From positions 137,401,791 through 137,465,790 of the forward strand of contig OW804096.1 of the NCBI GenBank assembly GCA_942159475.1: a stretch of 64,000 nt of DNA, given 5' to 3'. Below the pieces are notes generated by a model, which worked only from the letters and a program-made list of their open reading frames with translations, was not told the origin of the DNA and made no database searches. This stretch comes from Sthenelais limicola. Its lineage: Eukaryota > Annelida > Polychaeta > Phyllodocida > Sigalionidae. Position 1 is the first letter of the stretch. Every line of letters begins with the position of its first letter. Both the position numbers and the translations under genes were made by a program. Below, piece after piece: positions 1 to 11,802 of this stretch.

Positions 1-173
1 TCGATAAATTGACAAAATATGATGTCCTTCGGGAATTGAATCCAGGATACAGCTAGCAGCCAAATGAACAGTTATCCATGACAACGCTTACATGTTCCAC
101 AGATTTGCAAGTAGCGCACTAGTTTTATAATTCACTAAACTGCTCTTTGTACAACTTAAGAAAGTAGACATTA

Positions 174-660
174 GGGTGAAGTGGTCAGAAAATGTACAAT
201 TGTGACGTTTTCCAGTAAAATGAGTCACAAGTCGCAAAATTGATATTTTTAAAAGTGTTTTTTCCACATGATCTCTTTATTGAATGTTTTGATTTCTAGA
301 GGGTGTAGCACTTACAGTCATATAAATCCATGTAGCAAGTTTCAGGACATTGTATTAAAGATATCCCTGCGTTTTGAAGGCCCTTACAAGTATGGAGTAT
401 ATTTAGTTACTTTACTTACCTCTTTTCAAATATGATGGTATCTTAAAATCCATATTTCGCGACTTATGACTCATTTTCCTAAAACGGATCACAACTCACC
501 TTCACCAATCCTATCAAATAGCCCTGATTTAAGGCAAAAAGGTGGTTCAAAATACAGTTCAACATAACCAAACGGACTCCTTCAACCATTGCAATATCAA
601 ATACTCAGATATATCTAGTATTTACCTTGTTTCAGACGATTTTAGCCGAATATACTCGTT
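174..660 (-). repeat. MITE-A copy split by MITE-C
   Basis: The left terminus of a MITE-A lies at 174-201 and its body resumes at 493. Between them (202-492) is a MITE-C with both termini. The four bases before the MITE-C (AATT) and after it (AACT) look like its target duplication with one change. The MITE-A body fades out near 660 without a clear right end. Confidence 0.8.
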
Positions 661-1151
661 CTACGCGGTAGATAAATATAATAATAATTTTATTTCCACC
701 TTGGTTCAATTAAAATGCAATACTATCAACAATGATTAGCTGGAAAAAGGAGACAAGCATGAGGTCTTTACATTACTTCATACATAAGATGGAGCCATGA
801 TATTGGACATTTTAAATATTTCCCTGCATTTTCTTATTATTTCTGTGCTTACATTCCGATGCATTGGGAATATTGTGTGCATTTATAGTCTAATACGGCG
901 ATAACATTCTGGGAAAGTGTTGTTAATGAGAACTATACATGCCCGCTATATTGCTCTATTAAGTAATTGGTATTACTCCACGTTGATGTATGTACCACAT
1001 GCTATTTGTATGGGAGGGAGTAGTGTGGTAATTTGCACCAGTTCTACGCATGTGGTATGACTTACTGTCCCTGGTAAACATAGCCATATAAGGTAAGCAT
1101 AGCAACGTGGGAGTAAATATAGAACCTAAATTTGAATGTGGAACTCAGGAC
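661..1151. other. no gene seen
   Basis: AT-rich sequence between two MITE copies. I see no exon, RNA gene or repeat structure that I can support. Confidence 0.5.
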
Positions 1152-1155
1152 AATA

Positions 1156-1513
1156 GTGATCCGTTTTAGGAAAAAGAGTCATAAGTCGCAAAAATTGGAT
1201 TTTGAGATACCATCAGATTTGAAAAGATGAGACCAAGGCGATTCCAATGAATGTAAACATTAAGAACATCTAATACATACTTCTATCCTTTTAGTTTGCT
1301 ATTTTCATTTTTGAAAAAGAAGATTGCAATATTTCTGGGTGGACAATTACGAGTAAAGTAACTAAATATACTCCACAGGATGATCGGGGTAACGCATAGA
1401 TATATTTCATAAACTGTCTTGAAATTTGGTACTTGTATTTAGATCTTGTAAATAATACGCTTTGAAAAATATCCATTTTGCGACTTATGACTCATTTTCC
1501 TAAAACACATCAC
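1156..1513 (-). repeat. MITE-C copy, complete
   Basis: Both MITE-C termini are present (GTGATCCGTTTTAGG at the left, the inverse of GTGATGTGTTTTAGG at the right), with the sub-terminal motif CATAAGTCGCAAAA. Flanks are AATA and AATT, a near-match for the 4-bp A/T duplication seen at other copies. 1514-2140 beyond it holds no gene I can support. Confidence 0.85.
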
Positions 1514-2145
1514 AATTATATTGCACTGTCCTTGATCTTTCAAAACAAACATCTCGAACAGTGCAATAGTGTCCCTTGTACCACATTCTCATCAGGTTCT
1601 ATCTATTTACATATTTACACAGAAGTATTCTACATGTATGTTGTTAAGTCATGAATATACCTCTGATGTTTGTATTATCATCGACTACTGAATAGTATAT
1701 CTCAAACTAGTTGTTTTAAACTAGTCACACTGTACATATTTGTCTTATAAGGATACATTGCATATATCACTGAATATATTAGTCTGTAAGTTGTCAAATC
1801 AAAACTTGTAGTTGTATAAATATATCGCATCCGATGAAATACATTTTTTCCATGAACATATGTATTACATATCATAACATTTTCCTTGAAAATAGGGACC
1901 CTTGATTTAATTTTTTTGCCGGAAGCTGTTGTCCTAAAAATGCCTTTAGTATAGTGAGGCAAATAACGTACAGGAAATTTGATTGGTCAATAAAAGGAAG
2001 TGTTATATTGTGTCTTTTATTATATGCCCATTCCATATGAGAGGTGCTATAACTGGGGTGCTATAAAAATATTCATATAGTATGCATACTATATGAACTA
2101 CTTTGTCACCAAGTCAGCCACTTTTATGCACCAAGCTTTTATGCT

Positions 2146-2260
2146 CATATAATAAATATAGAATGGAACTCGCCTGCAATAATTGAAAAATTTATTGGAC
2201 TTGATTCGTCCAATAAATGTTTGATACTTGCTGGCTTGTTCCATTCTCTCTATTCATTAT
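2146..2260. repeat. short inverted-repeat element, copy 1
   Basis: Starts with AATAAATATAGAATGGAAC and ends with its imperfect inverse (GTTCCATTCTCTCTATTCATT). A second copy lies at about 2787-2955. A 14-bp inner palindrome around TTTATTGGACTTGATTCGTCC may form a hairpin. Not assigned to a family. Confidence 0.55.
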
Positions 2261-2786
2261 ACGTGCATTTGTTAAGGTCTTGTAATGTCTTTAGGTATTA
2301 ATGTATGAACAACTCAGAAACACAAGTGACCAAGTGGTGATGATCTATCCGACTGGTTTATTCTAGAATATCAGTACAGACTCTCACTGGGAGATGAGTG
2401 GCGTATCCCCGTTACATAATATCCCGGACAATAGCTTGTATAAGTAGACAGGCACAGGACTGGTAATTAGCGATTTTATAGCCTTGATAAAGATGTGGTA
2501 ATTATAATTATAAAAATATAACGAGGTTATGTAATGTTACTTAATGTATCATAACACATTCCTTTTGAAAGTTGCAATGCAAATTATCATACATATAGTT
2601 GTCTAAGTTGCACCAATGTTACCTCCACAGATTGCTGATGTGCTTTGCAGAGATCCAAAGTCTTCAATACGCACATCAACAAATCCATATGCCTTTAAAT
2701 CGCTCTCTGACACTTTTTCCACTGAGTCAGCAACTTTTTCCATGTCATCAGATGATTTACACATTATATTTGATCAAGTTTTATGC

Positions 2787-2955
2787 ACATAATAATAAAT
2801 ATAGAATGGAACTTACCTTCATAATCGAAGGTTTATTGGAAAGCAGTCTACCTACAACATCGCGCTTACACGGAAGAATCAAGTCCAACAAATGGTTGAT
2901 TACTGGTGGCCCATTCCATTCACTCTCTATATTTCTAAATCATGTATTCATTACT
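2787..2955. repeat. short inverted-repeat element, copy 2
   Basis: Shares the AATAAATATAGAATGGAACT left end and the CCATTCACTCTCTATATTT right end with the copy at 2146, including about 15 bp upstream (TTTATGCACATAAT). The two are direct copies 640 bp apart, so this may be a local duplication. Confidence 0.55.
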
Positions 2956-3009
2956 AAGGTACATGATTACAAAATAAATGTGACAAAAGGGTCGACAAGC
3001 TTATGGAAT

Positions 3010-3225
3010 AGGGGATTTGCATGTGCCACTGCGCATGTCTGTTACAGTGCATGCTAGGATAGATTCTGATGAAATCTGACATACCGCTATTTGGCAACAT
3101 TTTTATCGAAAATTGCAAGAATGTTTTTACCAATATCATTCTTTGAGACGGCCTCTGCGCTCCGGTCACATGATACAGGCAACAACGACGGCCGCCATCT
3201 TTCTTTGGTGACGCCATGCAACTAG
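3010..3225 (+). repeat. MITE-B copy, diverged right half
   Basis: Left terminus AGGGGATTTGCATGTG followed by the usual CAGTGCATGCTAGGAT and TGACATACC segments. The right half is replaced by GC-richer sequence but ends with GCCATGCAACT, the remains of the right terminus. Confidence 0.7.
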
Positions 3226-4714
3226 CAACGCATACGGCCGTGTACGGCCCGTGTATATCAACCGCAAGTTCTCAGGAACTATGGTGAAGAAATACCTATA
3301 ACGACTTATGACCATATGAAAGAAAAAGGCCCATTTGACGACATTTAGTGAGAATCAACCATATAAATATAGGGTCACTCTGTCTACAATATACTTAATT
3401 GTAAAAGGCTTGCCATCCATAATTGGTTGGCCAGGTACATTTTGATTGTCCTTTCCCTTCCCATTAACAACATAGTAGGCCCGCACTTATAAATAACTTT
3501 TTTGTTTGGAAATATAGTTACAAAAGCAACAAGTAGAGTGGTATTCCACAAAACGTCATAATTATGGTGAGCCCTCATTTCCACTATAGGCCTATGACGG
3601 GGATAGGTCAAAGCGTCCCACTTTCAAAGCATCCTGTGCCTAGTCAAAGCATTCTAAGTGATGTAGTTGATATGGTATAACTATTATTTCATATAGATAG
3701 ATATAGATATAGGCGAGAGATGACATCAAATTAATATTAAATGAAAGAAATCAAATCGCTACAACAGCTCACCCTTACAAGGGTCCCGACCAGCCAAGGG
3801 TCCCTGCAACCCCTCCCTCCTCCCTGCAAGGGGAGGCGGCAGGGGTTGCAGGGGTATGGTATACTGACCATAGCGGTAAGCCGTAAGGCTAACCTGTTGT
3901 TGATGTGAATGATTAAGATCATATTGTATTGATTTTAGCTATCATTATTGTATAAAGACTATAGTGCTTTAATGTAGATATATTAGTCAGTGGTCGAAAT
4001 AAGGAATTAAAATAGGTTGCCCCAACGGGCAAGCTACTGACAAAATCAGGTTGCCCGCCAGAATATCTAGTTACTCTGAGAAATTTTCCAGTTTAATTCC
4101 CATATATTAGATAGTCAGTGTTCTGAAAATTTTCTCAAAATTGATGAAGAGTGAAAGTATTATTTTTAGGGTTTTTCTAAAACCCATTGAAGGTCAATGT
4201 TGATGAACAAAACGTCAAAAGTAGGCTAATCATAAAGAAAATCTTTTTAATTTGCCTACATATGGTCCTATAGGCCTAAATGGTGGGATATCGTACAACT
4301 TTTCGGAAGTTGTAAATATGGATCTCAGTACATGTATTTTAATTTGATTTTAAAATACAGGAACTAAATAGATATAATATATTTGATTCTATATTGGTAT
4401 AGATCATTACACCATACACCATACACGACCAATAGGGTAGCCTACCATAGCGAAGGGTCTAGTGTCTGTAATTTGGCACAATCAGTACCAAAAATTACTA
4501 ATTTCTGCCGATATCTTGATCCAGCTACAGTGTCCAGCTTTTCTTCATATATATAGTTACAAGACATTTTCTCTTAAACACAAGTTTAAAATCCGCCCGT
4601 CGACACCCGCGCACAATGCATAACAAGCCTAGCAACACCTTTGTATTCACCTATGCGGGAGTTGCACTGTCGCGACCGCAGCGCCACCTGTAAAGTACCC
4701 GGATTCCCGTCTCA
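3226..4714. other. no gene; one strong hairpin at 3802-3853
   Basis: No coding or RNA gene recognised in about 1.5 kb. At 3802-3814 (CCCTGCAACCCCT) and 3841-3853 lies a perfect 13-bp inverted repeat around a GC-rich loop, which would fold into a stable hairpin. Confidence 0.5.
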
Positions 4715-4935
4715 AAGAATAGCTTCATAAATGATCTATGAAAGCCAAATGCAAGATGGGAAAGATGAAATTTTGTGTTATGGAAACATGTAAAAAACAT
4801 GGCTATTGATATTAGAGCACTGATAAATATTCCATGCTGAACATAATATGTTTTCTATAGATTTTACACAGTACCATTAGTCCCATAATTCCATGTGAAT
4901 CAAGATTAAAAATGGCGGCTATGCAACTCCCCCCA
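4715..4935 (+). repeat. MITE-B, right two-thirds
   Basis: Begins within the element (TAGCTTCATAAATGATCTATG) and ends with the intact right terminus GGCGGCTATGCAACTCCCC. The left third is missing. Confidence 0.75.
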
Positions 4936-5332
4936 TTAAATTCCATGTTTTCCCGCTGTTCCCTTTTCCGGGGAAAAAAATATAGGAAGGTTTTATAGTG
5001 ACTAATGGGGAAGTACACAAGAGTTACAATACAGAGTGTAAATCAAGATAAAAATATGAAATATAATACTGAATCTGTTAAAATACATACCAATTCTGGT
5101 TAGGCACTAGTTTATAGTACAGTACAGCACAGTACATTTTTATGTGAGATTTAATTAGCCTTGTAGTACTAAGACTAGTCACTTAGTTTATATAATATCT
5201 GTTCATACACTTTAAGAAATATAATGATTCGAGTACATTTTCAAGTTCAAAATTATTACAAAATACGGTAAATTTTCGTGTGACATAATGACAGAGAATA
5301 AAGCATGCAATACCGGTGTAGCAGACAGTTAA

Positions 5333-5567
5333 GGGTGAAATCTCCAGAAAATGTACAATTCAATTTCTCCAATCCTCTCAAATAACCCAGATTTCAGACA
5401 AATATAAAGTTCAAAATACAGTTCAACCTAACCAAACAGATTGCTAGAATCAATGCAATGCCGAATATACTCGAATTTACCAAATATTGACCAAATTACT
5501 GCCTACTTTAGCAGCATTTACTAAATGTGTACAGCTGCCAATTATACATTTTCCGAAAATCTGACCC
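5333..5567 (-). repeat. MITE-A copy, complete
   Basis: Both termini present (GGGTGAAATCTCCAG and CCGAAAATCTGACCC) with the standard interior. 235 bp. Confidence 0.85.
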
Positions 5568-5671
5568 TTAAACAGGCATAAAAAACGGAAGACATGTCAA
5601 ACTGAAAATAATAATCCTAGAAATAAGAGCACAAATAATATCTCTTTGTTTCTTACATAAAAATTATGATC

Positions 5672-5895
5672 AATAGGTGAGTTGCATATTCTACTGCGCA
5701 ATATTATAGCTTGTGTGAATAATGAAGTCTTGTTTTATGAAAACAAAACATTGGCTAGGTACATGTTGTCACTGTTAAATAGTGAATGCTGAACATAACA
5801 TATCTTCGATAGCTTTACTACCACTGACATACAACTCCCATAATTGTATGTGAATTGGTATTCAACATGGCGGACATACACATTCCCGATTGGAT
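5672..5895 (+). repeat. MITE-B variant, internally shortened
   Basis: Left terminus AGGTGAGTTGCATATTC; the interior keeps GAATGCTGAACATAACAT and CAACTCCCATAATTGTATG; the right end is TGGCGGACATACACATTCCC. About 120 bp shorter than the full element. Confidence 0.65.
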
Positions 5896-5905
5896 CAGAA
5901 CATAT

Positions 5906-6177
5906 GTGATGTGTTTCAGGACAATAAGTCATAAGTCGCATAATAGATAAGGCCTTCTTATCGAGTATATTTAGTTACCTTACTGGTTTACCCAGCCAGA
6001 AACATTGCAAATCTTTTTTTTTTAAATAAAAATATCAAAATAGAAATATAGAAATACATGCTAGGTACCCTAGTTTTTACTATCATTGTAATCAGCTTGA
6101 TCTCCTCTTTTCAAATATGGTGATATCTCAGAATCCATAATTTGCGACCTGTGACTTATTTTACTAAAACGAATCAC
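5906..6177 (+). repeat. MITE-C copy, internally deleted
   Basis: Both termini present; flanked on both sides by ATAT (5902-5905 and 6178-6181), the 4-bp target duplication. About 125 bp of the interior is missing. Confidence 0.85.
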
Positions 6178-6232
6178 ATATACATATATATATGTGTACA
6201 GGCCTTGTATAAATCATTAATATTCAGCCTAA

Positions 6233-6463
6233 AGGGTGGTCTCCACTGGCTGCAGTAAGCTCTGCGGTTAGCCTTGTGATGGTTTGTGCTGGTTCTGTAG
6301 GTGGTGAGGAATGACGAGGTCCTTGCCTACAGGGTCAGTGAACGATGTAGGCAGGGACTCGTCACTCCTCAACAACACCATCGCAAGCACCATCGCAAGG
6401 CTTATCGCAGAGCTTACCGCAGAGCTTACCGCAGAGCTTACCGCAACCAGTGGAGACCACTTT
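6233..6463. repeat. MITE-D copy 1
   Basis: Foldback element with ends AGGGTGGTCTCCACTGGCTG and the inverse (CCAGTGGAGACCACTTTT). The right arm carries three direct repeats of GCAGAGCTTACC. The interior holds GGTTCTGTAGGTGGTGAGGA, which resembles the minisatellite unit at 14363. The second copy is at 59710-59908. Confidence 0.8.
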
Positions 6464-6537
6464 TAATGCAGCAGAATTTACTAAATATGTAGAGTTGCTG
6501 ATTGTTCCTACGCTCGGACCTCTGCTTCAATGTATAT

Positions 6538-6773
6538 GGGTCAAATCTTCAGAAAATGTACAATTAGTAGCTCTACCCATTCAAGAAATTCTGCTAAATT
6601 AGGCTGAAAAATGATGAATACCGGGCATATCTGAGTATATTTTGGTATCGCATTGATTTAAAGTATCAGTTCTGTTATGTTAAACAGTATTTTTTAGCTC
6701 ATTTTTGCCTTAAATTTGGGTTATTTGAGAGGATTGGTGAAATCGAATTGTACATTTTCTGAAAATCTGACCC
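6538..6773 (+). repeat. MITE-A copy, complete
   Basis: GGGTCAAATCTTCAG at the left and the inverse at the right, 236 bp; flanks ATAT and ACAT. 6774-7122 holds no gene I can support. Confidence 0.85.
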
Positions 6774-7122
6774 ACATGGAGCGTGACAATTGCTGCCTTA
6801 TGCTGAGTTCTATTACCTGTGTCTACACCACTTGTGGTTTATTTGAAATCTCCCTGTTAAAATAACCACTTATTTGTGGTCATTGTTTACCTCTAACCCT
6901 AGATATAGTGTGTGATATTGACACAATATTACATGCAACCAAAAGGTTTCAAAGGTATCAGGTTTTCACAACAGCATGTTAATGTATGTAATCAGAATTG
7001 ATTCGAAGCGTGTTAATACCCGTCTGTTTGTTCAATTGTGTATGGTATAGGCATATAATAGCATGCATTGCAGCTTGTATTGGCGTTTATTAGCTCAGCC
7101 AAGTCTTAATAGCTGTACTTGT

Positions 7123-7357
7123 GGGTCAGATTTTCAGAAAATGTACAATTGGCAGCTCTACACTTTTGGTCAATTCTGCTAAATTGGACTGAAATTTGGT
7201 CAATACTAGGTAAATTTGAGTATATACGGCATTGCATTGATTCTAGCAATCTGTTTAGTTGGGTTAAACTGCATTTTGAAAGTCATTTTCATCTGAAATT
7301 TGGGTTATTTGATAGGATTGGCAAAGTTGAATTGTACATTTTCTGAAAATCTGACCC
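7123..7357 (+). repeat. MITE-A copy, complete
   Basis: Both 28-bp termini are nearly perfect inverse copies. 7358-7699 between this and the next copy holds nothing recognised. Confidence 0.9.
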
Positions 7358-7699
7358 ATATATTGGACAGCAAGGACAGATCGAGTAATATCCATAATCC
7401 TTAATCAAATGTGAGGGTTTGGCTTCTGGTGGTAAGTGGTTGCAGCTTGAAGACAACTTTTTATGACAACAAAATGGTCTTTCTCGCCTGATATTAGACT
7501 TATACATAATATAGCAGCAAATGCTGATATTTTTTAATGTGAATTTGTCGAATAGAACTTCATACCGATGTGTGGACCGGAAGTAAACAATGGCCATAGA
7601 GATCGCATTGAGGGCGATAAATATACTCACTCTATACATCTGCCCAATAAGGGTTTGACGAGTACGGTTGACACATGTAGACTATTTAGTCCCATTGGT

Positions 7700-7934
7700 G
7701 GGTCAGATTTTCACAAAATGTACAATTGGCAGCTGTACACATTTAGTAAATTCTGCTAAATTAAACTGAAATTTGGTCAATACTAGGTAAATTTGAATAT
7801 ATTCGGCATTACATTGATTCTAGCAATCGGTTTGGTTAGGTTGAACTGCATTTTAAACCTTATGTTTGTCTGAAATTTGGGTTATTTGAGAGAATTGGTG
7901 AAGGTAAATTGTACATTTTCTGAAAATCTGACCC
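7700..7934 (+). repeat. MITE-A copy, complete
   Basis: Both termini present, 235 bp; flanks TGGT and TGAT, a near-match. 7935-8321 holds no gene recognised. Confidence 0.88.
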
Positions 7935-8321
7935 TGATAGATGTCTGGTCTTCAGAATTCTTCAGATTTCTTAAAAGGATGAAAGAACAAAGAATAGTTA
8001 TGTCTACAATGCTAAGCCTATGGGAGTTTTGCATGACATGTACACACCACATCATGAACCTGCTACAGTAGTGTGACTCTAAAGATCGCTGCCATGAACT
8101 ACTTACGCTCCTATGCTAGTTTTTGTATTTTAATTAAACTCAACGTTAAATTTGTGCATAAACATTTTATAGGCAACAGTCGCACCCTACCAAATATTCC
8201 TATAATTGATGAACTTCCCTCACAAAAGATTGTAGATCACTAAATCACCTACTTCTTTGTTGGAGTCCATTCCAGTTTCTAATATATTATATATAATACA
8301 TTTCAGTCGGCATAATTGATA

Positions 8322-8661
8322 TAGGAGATTTGCATGTGCAACTGCGCATTTCTGTTACAGTACATCATGGGATGGATTCCGGTGAATTTGGCAAATTTGG
8401 CAAATATTTGGCAACAGATTTATAGAAAATTGCAAGAATATTTTCACCAATATCGTAGCTTATATGAAAGATCTACCTTAACTAAATGCATGATGGGAAA
8501 GATGGGGACCTGTGTTATGGAAACATGTATAACATGAATATTGAGCATTGATAAATATCACATGCTGAACATGACTTGTTTTATATACACTTTACACTGT
8601 ACCATTACTCCCATAATTCCATGCGAATCAAGATTACAAATGGCAACTATGCAACTCCCCT
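8322..8661 (+). repeat. MITE-B copy, complete
   Basis: AGGAGATTTGCATGTGC at the left and TATGCAACTCCCCT at the right, 340 bp, with a full interior. Confidence 0.85.
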
Positions 8662-8904
8662 ATTGAGAACCGGACTAGAGTCAAGGCAAATTCCCCTATT
8701 ATGCAAACCCAGCCAATACACCTATACGGGCCTTAAGGTGATTAGTTGGAGGTCTCCCAACACAAGGGAGGAATTATGAGGCGAGCAATATATCAGTATG
8801 TGACTGATATGTTGGTTTAACAATTACTTATTTCTCACAGAGGGAGTTATACTGGTCGCATTGAAGGTACGTACTGCTCTTATACAGTTTAATCAACACT
8901 ATAT

Positions 8905-9310
8905 GTGCGATGTGTTATAGATATATTAGTCATAAGTCGCAGGATTGATATCTTTCAAAGGTTTTTATTCACAAGAATCCTTGCTTAGAATTTGTTCATC
9001 TTTGGGGTGTTTATTGTTGTTATTAACATAAATACATGTACCAAATTGCAAGACTGTATATTGAATATATTTGTACATACCTGAGGTTATCCTAAGGAGT
9101 ATATTTCAGTACTTTCAGTACTAGTGATTGACCATTAAGAAATATTGTGAATATTGTTTTCATGCATAATCAGATATAGAGACCACATACTTTTATTGGA
9201 TGTCCTAATGTTTACCATCATTGGAATCCGTCCGATTTCATCTTTTCAAATATGATACTATCTCAAAATTCATTTCTTGCGACTTATGACTCATTTTTCT
9301 GTGACACACA
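8905..9310 (+). repeat. MITE-C copy joined to MITE-A
   Basis: Both MITE-C termini can be seen. The sequence passes directly into the inner part of a MITE-A at 9311, whose first 60 bp are absent, so this is a nested insertion followed by deletion. Confidence 0.75.
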
Positions 9311-9483
9311 TTTAAGACTGAAATGAGCTTTAAAATGCAGTTTAACCTAGTAAGCCAGATACTTCAAATCAACGAGATACCAATTATAGTCAGATATCAG
9401 TATTCTTCACTGTTCAGCCTTATTTAGCAGAATTGCCTAAATATGTACAGCTGGCAATTGTACATTTACTGATGATCTGACCC
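9311..9483 (-). repeat. MITE-A, right three-quarters
   Basis: Starts within the element (TTTAAGACTGAAATGAGC) right after MITE-C and ends with CTGATGATCTGACCC. Confidence 0.75.
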
Positions 9484-9532
9484 ATTGTATCACGTCCCTT
9501 TATCTCTAGCGGAATGCGCATATAATATATGC

Positions 9533-9930
9533 GTGATGTGTTCCAGGAAGATGAGCCACAAGTCGCAAAAAGTGTTATTTAAAAGTGTTTTATTCACAAG
9601 ATTTGTGGGAATGTGTCCATTTCCGGGTTGCTTTCGACTTTTGTAGCATGAATACATGTACCAACTTTCAAGACAGTTTATTATATAGCCTTACATTCTT
9701 CCAGAGTATATTTTGGCTACTTTATTCAATTTAATGTCCACCCACAATTATTGCAAACGTTTTCTTTCGAAACTAAAAATATCAAACTTAAATTCAGTCC
9801 TGCGATCGACCATTGTTGATTGAATTGAAACCCTTATAAAGTTCCTAATGCTTACAATCATTGGAATCGGCTTGATCTCATCTTTTCACAATGTTTTGCG
9901 AGTTGTGAATCGCCTTTCTGTAACACATAA
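9533..9930 (+). repeat. MITE-C copy
   Basis: GTGATGTGTTCCAGGAAGAT at the left, TTTCTGTAACACAT at the right, about 398 bp, with a diverged interior. Confidence 0.75.
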
Positions 9931-10089
9931 AAAATGCTTAAAAGGAAGCCCTCGGGAAAATAAGATAAATACTCATTCATGTCAGGAAATACAGACGCCA
10001 GATAGTGGCATGTGCTCATAACATCACTTTACGTGATCCAATCCTGGTATAAATGTAAGGAGGAAATTACGGAATATAATATGCATACG

Positions 10090-10420
10090 TTGTTTCACAG
10101 GAAAAAAAGTTTCAAGTCGCAAAATTGATGTTTTTCAAAGTGTTAAATTACTCAAAGGTTGCCTTTGTTGGAAAGTTTTAATTCATGGGGGGTGTTAGTC
10201 TTGTTGGTAGCATGGATACATATAATAATATACCAAATTCCAAGTCTGTATTAAATCTAATCTTTGCATATCATAGTTTAAGGACTAGGCCTATATTTGA
10301 TTACATTCCTATAGTGAGTGACCATCAAGAAATATGAGTAATTTCTGTTTCATGCATAAACACGTATCCCATACCAGGTCATACCAGGTCGATCCCATCT
10401 TATAAATAATTATTGATATG
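10090..10420 (+). repeat. MITE-C copy, right end lost
   Basis: TTGTTTCACAGGAAAAAAAG and CAAGTCGCAAAATTGATG mark the left end. Similarity ends around TCCCATCTTATAAATAATT. Confidence 0.6.
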
Positions 10421-10679
10421 GTTTGAAAGTCAAAACAATATCTTATTCTAAATAGATTGTGAAGAATGAATCATAGGCGTATGTATCGTTATGTCTATGT
10501 TGCTATTGCAGTTTAATTGGGAAAATGGACACCATTGTTCCCTGTTTCTGTCTGCTCTGACTTGCCCATGAGACTAGAGCATATCAAAACTAAACGAGTG
10601 CATATACCATGGAGTCAACTCTACACATTTACCAAGCTGGTCCTAATGCTACATTCTCAGCTATTACGACAAAGCAAAT

Positions 10680-10985
10680 CTTACAAAATCAACACATATT
10701 ATAACTTATCAATAACTTAATCAATATTCTGCTACTGTTATATGTTTGTACAAGAGTTACTCATATCATAACTTGCAAGACTGTATTTATCAATATACTG
10801 CTACTGCTATATGCTTATACAAGATTTACACATATTATAACTTATAGGACTGGATTTATCAATATACTGCTACTGCTATATGCTTATACAAGATTTACAC
10901 ATATTATAACTTATAGGACAGAACTTATCAATATTCTGCTGCTGTTATAATTATTATGCTTATTCATGATTTACTCATATTATAA
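10680..10985. repeat. 69-bp satellite, about 4.4 copies
   Basis: The motif CAATAT(A/T)CTGCT recurs at 10722, 10791, 10860 and 10929, exactly 69 bp apart, with CTATATGCTTATACAAG and CATATTATAACTTATAGG in each unit. Single units or fragments also occur near 23345 (inverse), 43376 and 49107. Confidence 0.9.
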
Positions 10986-11052
10986 TGAGTTTGAAGTGGA
11001 ATAAACCATGCAAATTTATAAATACACCCGCAAAGTACCCGTCATCTGGACA

Positions 11053-11325
11053 GTCCCACTCTCTCCCCACACTTCCCCCTCTCCCTCTTTTCCCTCCGCC
11101 TCTTCTCTGTCTCTCATACCTGTTTTTCTCTCCCACCCCTTTTCCTCATGCTCCCCCTCCTTGCTTTCTCTCCCTCCCCTCTTTTCCTTCCCCTTTTCTT
11201 TCCCTCCCCCACTCCTCTCCTATTTCCCCACCCTCTCCCTTTTCTTCACTCTCCCCTCCTACACCTTCTTCCCCCCCTCCCCCACTCCAATACCCCCACC
11301 CTCTTCCACTCCTCTGCATGTAGTT
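11053..11325. repeat. polypyrimidine tract (C/T on + strand)
   Basis: About 270 bp made up almost wholly of C and T. It ends some 75 bp before the TATA box at 11400. Reading frames through it are Pro/Ser/Leu-rich composition artefacts. Confidence 0.85.
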
Positions 11326-11367
11326 GGGGTTGGGTCCCCTGGACGGGAGGTAGTAGCTTATGGGAAA

Positions 11368-11408
11368 TGACGTAGTATCTCACAGGGGGTTTCCCAGGAT
11401 ATAAATAG
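11368..11408 (+). promoter_or_regulatory. putative promoter of the LDLa gene (TATA, CRE-like, kappaB-like)
   Basis: TATAAATAG at 11400-11408 is a good TATA box. Upstream lie TGACGTAG (11368-11375, CRE-like) and GGGGTTTCCC (11386-11395, which fits the kappaB consensus GGGRNYYYCC). The start site would be near 11430, giving a 5' leader of about 370 bp before the first ATG at 11803. The strand and position suit the LDLa gene downstream. Factor binding is inference. Confidence 0.5.
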
Positions 11409-11802
11409 AGTGTGTAGATCCCAATTTAAAAAAGGCTTCAAAATCACATTTCCACCCCAGATACCTTCACAAACCACATACGACGTCCTCCAGAGATGGT
11501 GGACAGAACTCTACAGATGAGTAAAGCGGTTTGTAAAACAACAAATTCCAAGAACATGTGAGACAAAATACCCCTCTTTCCTACCTCTTTTCATAAAAAT
11601 CACTATTCCCGTATATCATATGGATTATAACAGCAGCAGAATATTAATAAAAGCAGTCGTAAAAGCCATAATGAGAGTAAATGTGGTTAGAACTGTATTT
11701 TCATAATAGCTGAGAATACAGGTTTGAAAAGCTTGGCAAGACTTTAGACCATTGTATTAATGTGATGACTATATTACAGAAGGCATTCAGTAAGTGGTCA
11801 AG

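Noticed and set aside
7289..7639. 116-codon minus-strand frame and similar frames across MITE-A copies
   Set aside because: Start or end in MITE-A termini ([18 protein letters not shown]); the same peptide appears at many copies as a repeat by-product.
10680..10985. CRISPR-like array
   Set aside because: The 69-bp units are contiguous with no unique spacers, and the genome is eukaryotic.
10985..11375. Overlapping Pro/Ser/Leu-rich open frames
   Set aside because: They follow from the polypyrimidine tract; no domain, and several frames are open at once.
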